From contig CM032122.1 of NCBI GenBank assembly GCA_018894105.1, forward strand, positions 20,185,674-20,249,673: a stretch of 64,000 bases of DNA, written 5' to 3'. The stretch is from Jacaranda mimosifolia (taxonomy: Eukaryota > Streptophyta > Magnoliopsida > Lamiales > Bignoniaceae). Of this stretch, positions 12,196 to 23,404 are shown piece by piece (within the stretch, counting starts at the first letter, position 1; each line of letters opens with the position of its first letter). The translations under genes and the position numbers were made by a program. The notes under the pieces were generated by a model. The model was not told the DNA's origin, searched no databases, and worked only from the letters and a program-made list of their open reading frames with translations.

Positions 12196-13235
12196 AACTG
12201 CTTATCAAAGAGATAAGTAAAAAAATAATTTCCCATTTGAAATTGTAAAAAAAGTTGGCCTTTTAACATGGTTTAAGAACAATCTAAGGTAATATATATT
12301 TCTTCTATGGGATTTGCACAATGTATGAGACCTATCACATATTTTTTCTTCCTTTCATTCTAACATCCTCATTGTTTGTCCCAAACATAGTACTCTAGAA
12401 ATTCTATAGAGATATTTCTTGCGTTTTCACTTTTAGCACATACAAAAATATTTTGTGAGCGTTGTTTTGGAGATATGGTCGAATTTGAGAATGTTATATA
12501 AATTTTGATTTGTGCAATAAGTGACAGATTGTTTGATTTAGGAGACAGTGATAGATCAATAGCGCAATAGCTACACATATATTTCATTCAAGTTAAACTT
12601 CAAAGTTTCATAATGCAGAACTTAATAACCAGTAGGTAGTACCTTATCTAAATATAATTGTTACATTCGCATGGAGATGTGTTTTAGAGTGACAACAATA
12701 AAATCTATATAGATATATTTATAAGAGGTATGATAGAGTGACCATTAATATTACCAAAGTGATGAAGAAAATATAATTTATGAAGTTAAGCATTTTCAAT
12801 ATGCTTAGAGGGGCATGCTCCATAAACAATGTGTTTACCTTTTTAGTTTAACTTGAATGAAATATATATGTATTTATTGATTTATAACCATCTCACAGAT
12901 CAATAATCTGTCGCTTATTGCACAAATCAAATATACAATATTTTCAAATGGAACCACATCTCCAAAATAATGCTCACGAACGACTTCTCTATGTGCTAAA
13001 GGTGAAAATATGCAAGAAAATATGTCTATAGAATTTCTAGAATAATATGTTTGGGACAAGCAATGCAGATGTCGAAGTAAAGGGAAGAAAAAGAATATGA
13101 TAGATCGTATACACGGTACAAATCCCATAGAAAAAATCTATTTCCTTAGATTATTTTTAAACCATGTTACAGGCCTAACATCTTTTACAACTTCAAAATG
13201 ACAATTTATCTTTTACTTATTTTTTTTATAAGAAT
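12195..13235. mobile_element. Foldback element with inverted arms of about 400 bp
   Basis: The arm at about 12,200-12,610 reappears as its reverse complement at about 12,845-13,235, around a spacer of some 235 bases. Anchors include ACATGGTTTAAGAACAATCT at 12,266 against the complementary block ending near 13,168, and a shared CACAAATCAAAT-type block. The arms differ by scattered substitutions and small indels, so it is not recent. No transposase is present. A transcript across it would fold into a long hairpin. A clear target duplication was not found. Confidence 0.65.
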
Positions 13236-13899
13236 TTGAATAAAATATAAATAAAAAACAATTCGTAGAACAAATAAACATTAAAAAATTAATAAATGAC
13301 GTGCATCGATCTTACGTGCACCTTTCGAGTAGTTAGAAAAGTGTGCATATATAGTTAGCAAAAAATGCGATTTTCATCTATTTATATTTGCTCACTTTCA
13401 AATATTGTTTCGTACTTCACAAAGTTTCAAATTTTGTCCTGTATGTTTTAAAATTTTATCATATTTTTCACTTACATTTGTAGTGAACATTTTTTTTTCT
13501 TATTTTATTTTATTTTACACATGCACGCACACATAATTTAAACTGCTTATGGTGAACATAGAGAGGGTAGCATCCCATATCCACCAATGTTCTAATGTAA
13601 TAATTGTAAATATAATCCAAACTTTTTCAGTTTGCATATGGGAGATTATAAAACTATGGTTTTATGCATTATTAGTAACAATTAATATAGAAAAACTTTG
13701 TCTTGTGATAAATATGTTGATTATCATGCCCTAATCAAACCATATTGTTTAGCCTCAGTGCGTGAAACTTAATTCCAAAATAAATTATTAATGCAAAGTC
13801 ATGACATTAAATAAATGAACTGCAAGCATTCGTAATAGACTAAATAACTCTCAGAACTTAGAAAAAATTGAAATAACTAAGATATCTTCTAGTAGAAGT

Positions 13900-14580
13900 C
13901 TATTAAAAGAAAAAAAAAAGTTACCAACATAATGATAATGCGAATAATTACTACAAAACTCTCATCTCAAGAACCTTCGGTCTATTCCTCATTGAAAGCA
14001 GTTTCAAAAGACCTTCAATCTGATTCTCGTTAAAAGCGGGATCCAAATCCTCACTAGGGCTAGGATCTAAGTTTGTCAAAGGAAATTAAAAATACAAGAA
14101 GCGTGAGTTAAGGACTCAATAAATGCCCATGTGTGTGCAACATGTGTTCATAAAATGCTTTGGTCAGAGTTCATAAAATCAGGATAACAATAGAAACTAT
14201 GCGGATAATTTATAAAATTTCTAGAGAAACAATCAAATGACAGTTAAGCAATAGAAACTAATAAGCAAGAAATAAAACAATTAACAAGTTATGGTTTCGA
14301 TATTTAAATACCATTGATTATTCCTGTTGCTGCTGAAGCTAGTCAACCTTATGACACCCACCATGGAAGTCCTCATCACTCCACGTAAGGCGTGACCTTA
14401 CCAAATAGTGCTTGAGCTTAGGTCGTAGAGAAATCCTACGATCCGTCTGATTAGCAACAAACAATTTTTGTTATGCTTTGGGGGGATCGGGCCATGGGGG
14501 CCAAAGGTCCAATGCATATGCTGGCTGTCGCCCAGTGAAACCTCTTCCGCACTTAGATCAAGTTGGATCCAAACAGTAAC
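13900..14580 (-). repeat. Gypsy-LTR-like segment inside the left arm
   Basis: The minus strand here has the look of a Del/Tekay-type gypsy LTR: a GC-richer block ending in GGAGTGATGAGGACTTCCAT, then an AT-rich part with TGAGTCCTTAACTCACGC. Its counterpart is 58,030-58,720 in the right arm. The boundaries of the original LTR are not visible, and the family call is by resemblance only. Confidence 0.35.
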
Positions 14581-15143
14581 CGTAACAGTAATAGTACATT
14601 CACAGTGTTGAACTTGGAATTTAACTGTCAGTTACAAAATATGATTTCACATATGTCAAGCTTTCAAATAAAACTTTCTTGCAAAAATTGTTATTACAAA
14701 GAAAAACTTTGTATGAAATAGGATACACTTTTTGCTAAAAATATATGAAAAGCTTTAAATGAAAAAGGAAACAAAGATTCTCTTACATGATTATTTATAG
14801 AAAGGAGAATTTAATTTTTGGTGCGTAATGGAATTTTTTTTTTGATACAATAAAAAGTGGGGAAAATAGTATCATTTGCTTTATATATGACATACATCCT
14901 TCCGGGTTTTGAAAAAATTATACTATATAACTATACTTTAAAAATTAGAGCACCCACTATACTTATCAATAAGATTAAGGACCAGCCATGACGTTTTAAG
15001 TCCCAAAATACCTACTGATACAAAAGTAATGCTCAGCTCAATTAACATTCCAATTTGATCATGAAATCTAATTCCACATCCATCCAAGAAATCCAGACAA
15101 CGATCATGAGAAAATCTAAAACCGATACTAGCAAAAAAAATTT
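14581..15143. mobile_element. Left-arm-specific 563-bp insertion flanked by GTAAC
   Basis: The right arm runs straight through this point (near 58,050), while the left arm has 563 extra bases bounded by GTAAC at 14,576-14,580 and 15,144-15,148. That fits an insertion with a 5-bp duplication. No internal repeat or coding region identifies it. The right end is preceded by GCAAAAAAAATTT. The class of element is unknown. Confidence 0.5.
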
Positions 15144-15335
15144 GTAACATTAGAACAAAGCAAGAGAGAACTTAGATGATTAATCATAGCACTATATTTC
15201 TAATGATAAATATATTTTTATCCTGTTTAAATATGTTAAGGGTGGATGGATTCTTAGGAGTCAATATATATCAATAGCCTAGTATATACATACTCATTGG
15301 ACTAATTAAGAGTTTCTCCTTCCGTACATATTTTG

Positions 15336-15344
15336 GTAATTTGC
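15336..15344 (+). other. Empty target site matching the right-arm MULE insertion
   Basis: GTAATTTGC here is the uninterrupted complement of the 9-bp sequence that flanks the MULE at 56,627-57,843. It shows that the MULE entered the right arm only. Confidence 0.85.
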
Positions 15345-16367
15345 TTATAACTTTCTTCCTAAATATTTGATTGGCTCGATTTTTGTGGTATTAGAAAGTC
15401 AAGAAATAGTACCAAAACTTCTATATTGGTGCCACACTCTAGAAAGGCTAATATAAGAGAGAAAAATTGACTTCAAGAGGCTATAGTGGTGCAAAACAGA
15501 ACATCTCCAGTTTTCAATTTCTTTTTTTTTTGATATAATACTTTTTTGTATTTAAGCTATAACTTTTTCTACATGCCTCTGATTAAGGTGATTCGAAATT
15601 CTATGGAAACCTATGTGATATATCTATAATTTTCATGTTAGAAACTTTTCCAGATTCACTTGGCAACTAAGAGAAAAATGCATTAAGATGTTCTCATGCA
15701 AAACAAACAGGAATTTTTTGGAGAAAGACATCAACGTATTTCATAAATAAAATAAAAACTTTTGGATTTTGATAGTTTATTGGCTTATTCTAGATAAATT
15801 AGAGTTAATTTTTCCAAAAATTTATAAATTAAAACACTTCCATTATCAGGGTAGCAAATCACTCAAATTCAAGATAGTCTAGACTCGTCAGCACTTAGCC
15901 AGTTGTATTAATAGGTCCTGCGATTTAAGATTTTATATTAATATTCTAAACTATAATAAAAATTTTCAGTTTAAAATACTTTCGTTTCAATGAGTAAATA
16001 TATTTCTATAAAGAAACTATCCGAACTCGCCTCTCAATTTAGCTAGAAACTTTCAAGATTTTTATAAAATTCAAGAAAAATCCTTTAAATGTGAAAATTT
16101 GCAGATATGTTGCGAACACATTTGGTTCCATACATAAAATGTTTGACATAAAATTACTATAACCTTGCCCATGAGTTGATGTAAAATCCCTAGAATCTGA
16201 GAATTGAAACCCAACAACATCATGATTAAACTTTGCCAATATCAAATCCATGCAAAATACAAACACTATGACATATAGTTTAACCAAAACTTATGTTTAT
16301 GTCATAATTTAAATATGGGATGATTCCTGTGAAGAAAGGAGAACAAGAGTCGAGGATGCTGAGATAT

Positions 16368-16372
16368 CTTAG
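16368..16372 (+). other. Empty target site matching the right-arm solo LTR
   Basis: CTTAG, the complement of CTAAG, sits uninterrupted in the left arm at the exact position where the right arm carries the solo LTR 54,706-55,553. This proves the LTR inserted after the arms had duplicated. Confidence 0.9.
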
Positions 16373-16780
16373 CAATCATTTTATTTTGTGCTCTACTGAT
16401 TGGAATTTCTTTGAAGGAGAGGCATGGAATGATGGCTTTCTAAGAAAAACCCTTTTTTTGTTTTTTGGCTGGAAATTCTAATGCTTGAATATGTATTGTG
16501 GAGTAGAAGAAGTGTTTGTGATATGAAGGAGACCTAATAAAGTAAGTGTTCTACAAGATTAAAATTGCTTAAAATTCTATCCTTGTCTACATATTTGCTT
16601 GTTTATTACTATTTAGTTTATTTTTTTTAGCTTTGAATATGAATCCATGGTAATTCCAACAAATAAGATTTAATTATTCCTAAGATAATTAATTAATCTC
16701 TATTAATTAAGGTTCTCTGTTAATCAAGGTTTATAACAACAAGAAACTATGGGACACTATATTGATTAAGGTTTCATCCA

Positions 16781-16831
16781 TTCGTTGTCGTCCAGTGGTT
16801 AGGCTGTCGGGCTTTCACCCAAGAGACTCTT
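16781..16831 (+). pseudogene. tRNA-Glu(TTC)-like pseudogene, truncated 3'
   Basis: The 5' half matches plant nuclear tRNA-Glu: acceptor strand TTCGTTG, D-arm with GTCGTCCAGTGGTTAG, and anticodon loop CTTTCAC with anticodon TTC. Homology to the tRNA, and to the longer copy at 54,216-54,287, ends in the variable loop at GAGACTC. The T-arm and 3' acceptor strand are missing, and the sequence jumps to DNA that in the right arm lies about 500 bp away. A deletion in the left arm is the simplest reading. Confidence 0.7.
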
Positions 16832-19330
16832 TATTTAAACTCCTCTACATAAACATTCACATGGTAAGTGTTGTATTGTTTCTCTTAAAAATTGTATTTT
16901 GTGAGGTTTTCTAATGGATTTGATTATTAAGACTATGGACCAGGATAATTTATAAAATAAAATTTAAAATCACAATTTTCTTTTAATATATGATCTATTT
17001 TTGGATTTTTATATATATTAAATACTTTTTGTCAATTTGAAATAATAGCTTGCAATTGTTTTCACAATTTTTGTGTTAGTTTCATTTTTTAATTTTTTTT
17101 TAAATTCTACGTTATTTTGTTAAAAGTAACTCACAGTTTGTAAATCTTATTAGCTGCTCGAGAATGCATTTTCTATATTCCATTTTCTTTTGTTTTCTCG
17201 AATATGTATTTTCATAGTGTCCATGTTTTTCTAATGATTTGTAATTGTTATGATTATGAAATAGGAGAAATTTACAAAAGAAAATTTGAAGTTCCAATTA
17301 TTAGAGAGTTAATATCTAATCAAGTGTAAGTTAAGATACTCTTCCAATTCCAAATAGTAGTTTTCCGTTATTGTCATATATTTCTATTAGTTTTGTGGTT
17401 TTCTTGTTCATTTTCTATACATTATTGTGCCAAAAATAAATCATAAATTGTAATCTATGGGCTATTTAACGTTAGTTTTATAGCACATATATCATGTAAC
17501 CTCTGGCTGTAATGTTCTAATTTCAAGTCCACTTGCTGTAAATTAAGTTTACAAAGAAAATTTATGATCGAGTTGCAAGTTTGGAAAAGGAGTTCGCAAA
17601 ACATGTATTGAAAAACCTATTGGATCTGATTTACATTATTCAATACTTATGGTTGTGAACTTTAAGGGAGAATATTTGGACATTGGATTATATTATCGTG
17701 AGAATATATAATAGAAAAATTAACTCGTACAAGCATTATTTTAGTTTAAAGACCTATTAAATCTTCTCTATAAATGATGGATGCAACCAAATATCATCAA
17801 TAATTTCGCTTGAGACATTTAACTAGTACATTGTCAAATATTTAAAGCTTTCCAAAGTGATATTCTATTTATTAGATGGTTCGATATGTTTTTTTTGACA
17901 TAAAGATAGACTATGAATCCTACACAAGAGATAAAAACGAAGGATATTAATTTTAAATTTCAAGTAAACATTAAAAATAGAATGAAGTGATATATATATG
18001 TATGTGATAATATCTTAACCAACAAATCAATCGAATTGTAGATGTTTTTTATTTTTTTACAATAATCAAAGTTAAAATAAAGGTTTCAGTCTAAAAATTA
18101 ATTACCGTGCAATGCATGCAAAGACAGAGCGAGAGATTTTGAAGGGGAGTTTGAGATTCGAGAAAAAGAAAAGGAGAATGGTTTTTCGCTCAAACTTTGG
18201 CACTCAGAACCACAAAATCCTATAAATTCTGCCCTCACTCTTTTTAATTGTTTAATAGACACAAATTAGATTTGTAATAGACACAAGATAAAAAGATATG
18301 GAATATAAATTATCGTGAGCTATTCGTAGTTTTACAGTAGCACATGTAGCTAGCTCAAAAATATGTCTAGTAAATATTTCGTGCAAAGAGTTTATTTCTC
18401 GAATTCAATCGGCGATAAAATCTTAAAATACTAGCAAGAAGAAAACATGTACAATGCTACAAAGTTACTTGCCAATAGCATTAATTGGAATTAACACAAA
18501 ATTATCAGTCATAACAGGGGATATTAGTTCTAAAATAACCTCTCTCTTTTTTTTTTAATTTAATGAGTGAGGAAGAAAAGTTGCATTATTATTTCATTCT
18601 AGTGACTTTGGTCAAACAATGAATTATAAAATTGTAATTGTTGATGGAATATTTATTTAACTTGATATAAGCAAATAAAAATGAGCAGTAGCCATTAAGG
18701 TGTTTGAATATTGTTTAATTGAAGAATATATAATAAAAGGGAAGCTAGGATATATAATTATAATGTAATGTAGATTGAACTGAGAAATGTAGGGCTTCAC
18801 CCTGGGTTAGAGGGAGCCCTTCCAGAAATTCTCGAAGGCCTGGACCAAACCCAGGCCTAAGAGGGGGTTTGGAAATAGTTTTCAACCAGCAATAGACGCG
18901 CCTCGGTTAGAACCTCACTAGCTGCGTCATTGCCCCAAGCGCAAAGATGAGCCTTAATGGTGTGAGCTGTTGTCCTTTTAATTGTGTATCCCACTGATGT
19001 AGTTTAGTGAACTTCTGATGTGGGAGTCGAACTGCTGCTAATCAGTGGATAAGAACTAGCTAGGACAGTTAACAAACACTAGCTCTTTGATGTCTTAACA
19101 TCGAGCAAGTCAAGAAACACACACACAAATTAAATGGATCATGGATGGAATTTGATAGTTTTTCACTAAGCATTATCCACTAATGGAATGGTAAGAGGGT
19201 CATCACATTATTAGAAATTCAACTATTAGCTACTTGTTGACAAACATTTTGCTTCGAGAAATACTTACACCATAATTAGTTCAAACAAGATTCAGTTGAG
19301 TATTTTTCAATAACTAAATTAATGACAGAA

Positions 19331-19516
19331 ACTTGGACTCAATTGTTGGGGCCTTCCCAAGAGGAAAAGGACCCTCCAAAAAGTGGCGTATGCTGCTTGA
19401 ATTGCGGCGAGCACACGGTATTCTTTAGTAAAAGGCGAAAGAATAGTTCGCTCTGTGCTCACCGCGCAGCTGCGTGGGATTTCCCTTCTCTTCACCCGTT
19501 TCATTTATTCATCCAG
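19331..19516 (+). other. About 186-bp block identical between the two arms
   Basis: From ACTTGGACTC to TTCATCC, the left arm and the reverse complement of the right arm (about 50,813-50,998) show no difference by eye, although elsewhere the arms differ by several percent plus many indels. The block is GC-richer than its surroundings. An 85-codon frame (19,322-19,579) and a 61-codon frame on the other strand span it, but neither resembles a known protein. It could be a promoter or leader, a non-coding RNA, or a recent gene-conversion tract. Confidence 0.7.
19404..19465 (+). ncRNA. Nested hairpin, possible structured RNA
   Basis: Outer stem GCGGCGAGCACA (19,404-19,415) pairs with TGTGCTCACCGC (19,454-19,465) with one C-A mismatch. 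Inside it, ATTCTTT (19,420-19,426) pairs perfectly with AAAGAAT (19,438-19,444) around an 11-base loop. The internal loop is asymmetric (4 and 9 bases). The same 62 bases are unchanged at 50,864-50,925 on the other strand. No known RNA family was recognised, and since both copies are identical there is no covariation to prove the fold. Confidence 0.35.
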
Positions 19517-19823
19517 CTCTCAGCTCGCTCTTGTTCTTTCTCCATGTGGGATACGTGCATGTGTCGGCTCTCTAGCTAACATTCTCCGGTTCTCTAATCC
19601 ATCCATCAGCACTTTGTAGTATCCACTATCCACTTGCTTGAAAATTAACCAAAATAACGAAAACGTGATTTCCCAAATCTTCTCATAATTCAGAAATCTT
19701 TTATGAACAAACTCTTGAGGAATTGACCAAACAACTCTTCTGTATATCTGCAATTGAAACATATATAACTAGGGAACCAGAATTGACCATACAATTAATT
19801 AATTTAAAACTTGATTTGAGCAG

Positions 19824-19972
19824 GGGCCGCGCGAACGCAGGCCCCCTCTATCACAAATTATGACGTAGGCTCGACCACTTGGGCCGATCTTAGACGGGCG
19901 CCCCTCCCAAGTGCAATGGAGGTCACCAAGCTAGGCCATGGGCATTCTTGATCGCCCATTGACCCCGTCCAG
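19824..19972 (+). other. GC-rich exon-like segment with a conserved 5' splice site
   Basis: The segment starts after GAGCAG and ends CCCCGTCCAG followed by GTAAGTATA, a near-ideal plant donor. The donor is conserved in the right arm on the minus strand (about 50,354-50,372). No frame is open in both copies, so a coding exon is unlikely. It is dense in short inverted repeats: GGGGCC/GGCCCC, CACTTGGG/CCCAAGTG around GGGCGCCC, and ATGGGC/GCCCAT. In the right arm the last stem is one pair longer (ATGGGCC/GGCCCAT). Non-coding transcript exon, or a relic of a TE, are both possible. Confidence 0.4.
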
Positions 19973-20194
19973 GTAAGTATAGAGCCCCTTTCCATTTCTT
20001 TCCTTTATGTAACTCCTCCCCCCATCATCTACTCTATAACATATCCATGTGGGACGGATATATAGTACTCACTTTCTCCTGGAATATTTGGCATTTGCTT
20101 CCTTCAGCCGTATAGAAATTCTTAGTTCAGCCTCTCATTTTCCTTCCTTAGTCCTTTGCTTGGAGCCCTCACAGATAAACTGGCTCTTATTTTC

Positions 20195-21715
20195 TTGGCA
20201 CATTGTATCAAAAAAAATTCCAACTGTACTCACTGCTCTGGTTTTACAATCATTGTGGATAAAAAAACATTTTCCAAGTTTGAATTTTCTTCAACTTCGA
20301 GGCATGTGAAAGTTTAAGGGGTTTGTTTCTCATGTTACTACTTAATTTTTAGCGACTCGGAATCGAAAACGCCTTCATGATTGTTTACTCCATTTCTTTT
20401 ATGGGAATTGATTTTATATATGAGTGGATTAATCTGCATCACTCCCTCGCTAAATAACTTGAAAAGCTTTGCTCCTTTTTTCACAATGTATAGATTTGCA
20501 ATCTTTAGCACGATTGCTTTATAATGTAACTTTCCATGCCAATAAATAACCAAATAAATTACGTTGATTAAGTGAACTTTGATATGTTCTCGTCGTTCAG
20601 TTTGTTTCTTTCTCTTTAATCTTTTACTTTGCCTTTTGTTAGTATCCCATGTCGGTAAAATAAATAAATTGTGGTCTCTATATATAATTTTGGGCAATTC
20701 TCACCTCTTGAACTAACTTTTTGGGGTGAGTTAGGCCCAAAGATCATTCCTTATCATGGTATTAGAGCCACATATTCCCAATATTGGGTTATCTAGTTGT
20801 TGGACCACTCATTTCGTGTCATTTCACGCTCTAAATGTTCTTTTCTGGGCATGCGCTGGGTGTGTTAGTGTTCCACATCGGTGAAATAAATAAATTATGG
20901 TCTCTATATATGATTTTGGGCAATTTTCACCTCTTGCTTGCTTTTGGGGTGAGTTAAGCCTAAGGTCCATTTTTAACACATTTTTGCATGTGCTACTTTC
21001 ACCTTTTGCTTCAGCCTTAACTTCGAGTTTGAACTAATTAGAAACTTACTTTTGAGTTCCTTGTCACTTAACTGTTGGGAGAAGGCTCAACTAATGTTAC
21101 GAGTGCAAGGTTACAGGAGACAAATTAACACTTTAAGCTTAGCAAAGCTGGTCCAACTCAAGTAAAGTTGAACTACTCGAGTGTCAGCTTAAATTCGACT
21201 CGGCCTTTGGCTTTGAAAAGAGTCAACCTCGAGCTCAAAATATAGGTGTTCAAAAGCTCACAGGCATTTATTTGTTATATTTTAAATATTTGGTTTTATT
21301 ATTGGTAATAATAAAAAAGATGATAATATTTATTATTTCAATTAATAGCAAAGAGATGCACGATCATTTTATATATATAAATAAATATTAACTTCAAAAT
21401 ATAGTTATTTAATAAAACAACAATAAATTTTTACCGATAATAAGAATAATTATTATGCGTTATAATGAAATAAAAATAATTTTAAAATCGTATGTTCACA
21501 GTTCATTTAGTTGATAAGATGACAATAATGATGATAGAAACAAGAAAAGATTCAACGAATTCCTAATGTTATTATTTAAATAGTAAAAAAAAACTATTCA
21601 AACTAAATTAAAATAATTATTAAAATAAAACAATGATACTATTTCACTCATAATAAGAATAACTATTGTGCATTATAAAACATAAAAATTATTTCAATTT
21701 TGTTAATTTAAAGGG
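20195..21715. other. Left-arm-specific block around the TRIM
   Basis: Homology with the right arm breaks at about 20,195 and resumes at about 21,715. The right arm has some 200 unrelated bases there (about 49,930-50,130). Besides the TRIM, the block holds AT-rich DNA and a stretch rich in short GAGCTCGAG-like motifs (about 21,140-21,240). Nothing coding is recognised. Confidence 0.6.
20637..20978 (+). mobile_element. TRIM (miniature LTR retrotransposon), 342 bp
   Basis: Two LTRs of about 120 and 116 bp (20,637-20,756 and 20,863-20,978) begin TGTTAGT and end in CA. Immediately after the first LTR is TGGTATTAGAGCC (20,757-20,769), close to the primer-binding site for initiator tRNA-Met. The internal part is only about 106 bp and non-coding. 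Flanks CCTTT (20,632-20,636) and CATTT (20,979-20,983) match at four of five bases. It needs proteins from another element to move. It lies in a part of the left arm with no counterpart in the right arm. Confidence 0.85.
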
Positions 21716-23404
21716 TAACATATAAGAATAATGATGATATACATGATGACAAAGGACTCAAAGAATAATGTTATAATTTAAATGCCAAATAAACTATGAA
21801 AATTAATTTAAAATTCTTTTGTGACTTCAAGTGGAAGTTCAAGCTTAATTTTGGAAGATTTTGATCTTGATTTCATTTAACTAATTTCGAGCTTGAGCCT
21901 GTGCTTGTAGAATTTTTTAAAGCTCGATTCATTTGCTCCGTCCGTTAATTGAGAAGATCAATCCTATCTTGCTTTCATTTATTCGATTCTTTGATTTACA
22001 CAGCCTTTGTTAATAGAAAGAAAATCAATCATATTGTCCTCTTGGTCCAAAGAAATTTTTAGAGGGTACCATAAGATTGCAGTTATTCCTGGATGTGCTG
22101 TCAAACTTGATAACACGAAGACGTACTATTCTAGTATCTGGGACTTTCTTCTCACAATGCCAAACTATATAAACTTTTTCCAGATTCTATTAGTTGAGTT
22201 TCAATTTGAATTTCTTGTGCAAGATTTTTTATCTGTATAAATGGAAAACTGAATGATTTTTTCTATTTGCCTACTTCCATAGTTAGGAAAAAAAAACTTT
22301 TCCAGATTTTAATGCAGTAGAAGATTTATCACTCAAATCTTTTTGGTCTTTTAGAGAATTTAAATCTTCTACAGAAAAGTATTTGAGACATTGAATAGAT
22401 TTTAAAAAATCAGTTAAGCAACTAGTCAGACCAGTGATAAAGCAAAGCAGTAAAGCACATATAAATAAATACTGGTATTTATAATGGTTTGAAAATGCCT
22501 ACTCTACTACCTAAGCTTTAAATACTTAGCATTTGGAACTTGTCAGATTATTTAAGATATGAGAATGTTTGTGCAAAATATGCATAGTAATTTGAGAGAA
22601 TAGAAGAGTAAGGATCAAAACACCCTAGCAGGGTGAAAACCAACTCTCAACAGAGAGTAAAACCAAATCCAAAATTCTGCAAAACCAACTGCTTTGTGAA
22701 CAATCTCAAGGGAACTTCTGTCAATTTCACTTACACAATCTTTGTGGATTGATACAGAGTTGTTGTCACTCTATATGGTAAGATCTATACTCTCCCTCTA
22801 AACCGAAACTCCAAACACCACAGAAGATTTTATATTTAGTACCGCTCTACTGGTTTTGTGACCTATAGGTCTTAGAGCGACCAAGCACCCGATTTGTTCT
22901 CTTCATTAGTTCCCTTGAGAATAGGTATAACTCCGGGCCATTTTCGCTACTATGTCATTTGAGACAAGATGGTGTTATCCTTGTTTTTCTAGGGTGCATT
23001 GCATGCAAGCTCCTCTTCACCTTCTTCACCACAAGGTCCTTGGAAAACACAGTAAAGAGTAAAGAATTATAAATAATCATGCTCAATGTGTATGGTAGTA
23101 TCACAACTTCTCAAGAACACTCTCCATAAGATATTATTCCATCTCTTATATTTCCTTTTTACAATGATTCAGACTTTTCCAATTTATAGATGCATTGATA
23201 ATGGCTATAAATTCCAGAATGGTAACTGACTGTATAGCACAAATAAGGAAACAGGGCTATATAGAAAGAGTCTGTTGGAACTATAACTAACTCACAAATT
23301 TTGGACTTAACATGAAATGTAGCATAATTGATTCTCTTTCCTATTTGTGAAGATATGAAGTATCAAGCTAGTTTTTTAGATGATCTCACCAAATAAGTAA
23401 ATTC

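Larger units (their letters stand above)
13545..22296 (+). repeat. Left arm of the giant inverted duplication
   Basis: From 13,545 to 22,296 this sequence matches the reverse complement of 48,950-59,053 through most of its length. Anchors are the outer edge (13,549-13,735 against 58,855-59,053), the tRNA-Glu-like site, the 186-bp identical block, and the inner edge (22,007-22,260 against 49,410-49,650). Arm-specific parts are 14,581-15,143 and about 20,195-21,715. The left arm lacks the solo LTR, MULE and Tourist element of the right arm. The inner edge abuts a truncated copia LTR. Confidence 0.9.

Noticed and set aside
19322..19579. An 85-codon frame almost identical in both arms, taken as a possible conserved protein
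   Set aside because: The conservation is at DNA level, with the opposite strand equally preserved, and no domain or coding-type substitution pattern is seen. Kept as a conserved block rather than a CDS.
20338..20697. A 119-codon minus-strand frame, the longest in the left arm
   Set aside because: It overlaps the left LTR of the TRIM, is Lys/Ile/Asn-rich, has no right-arm counterpart and no domain.
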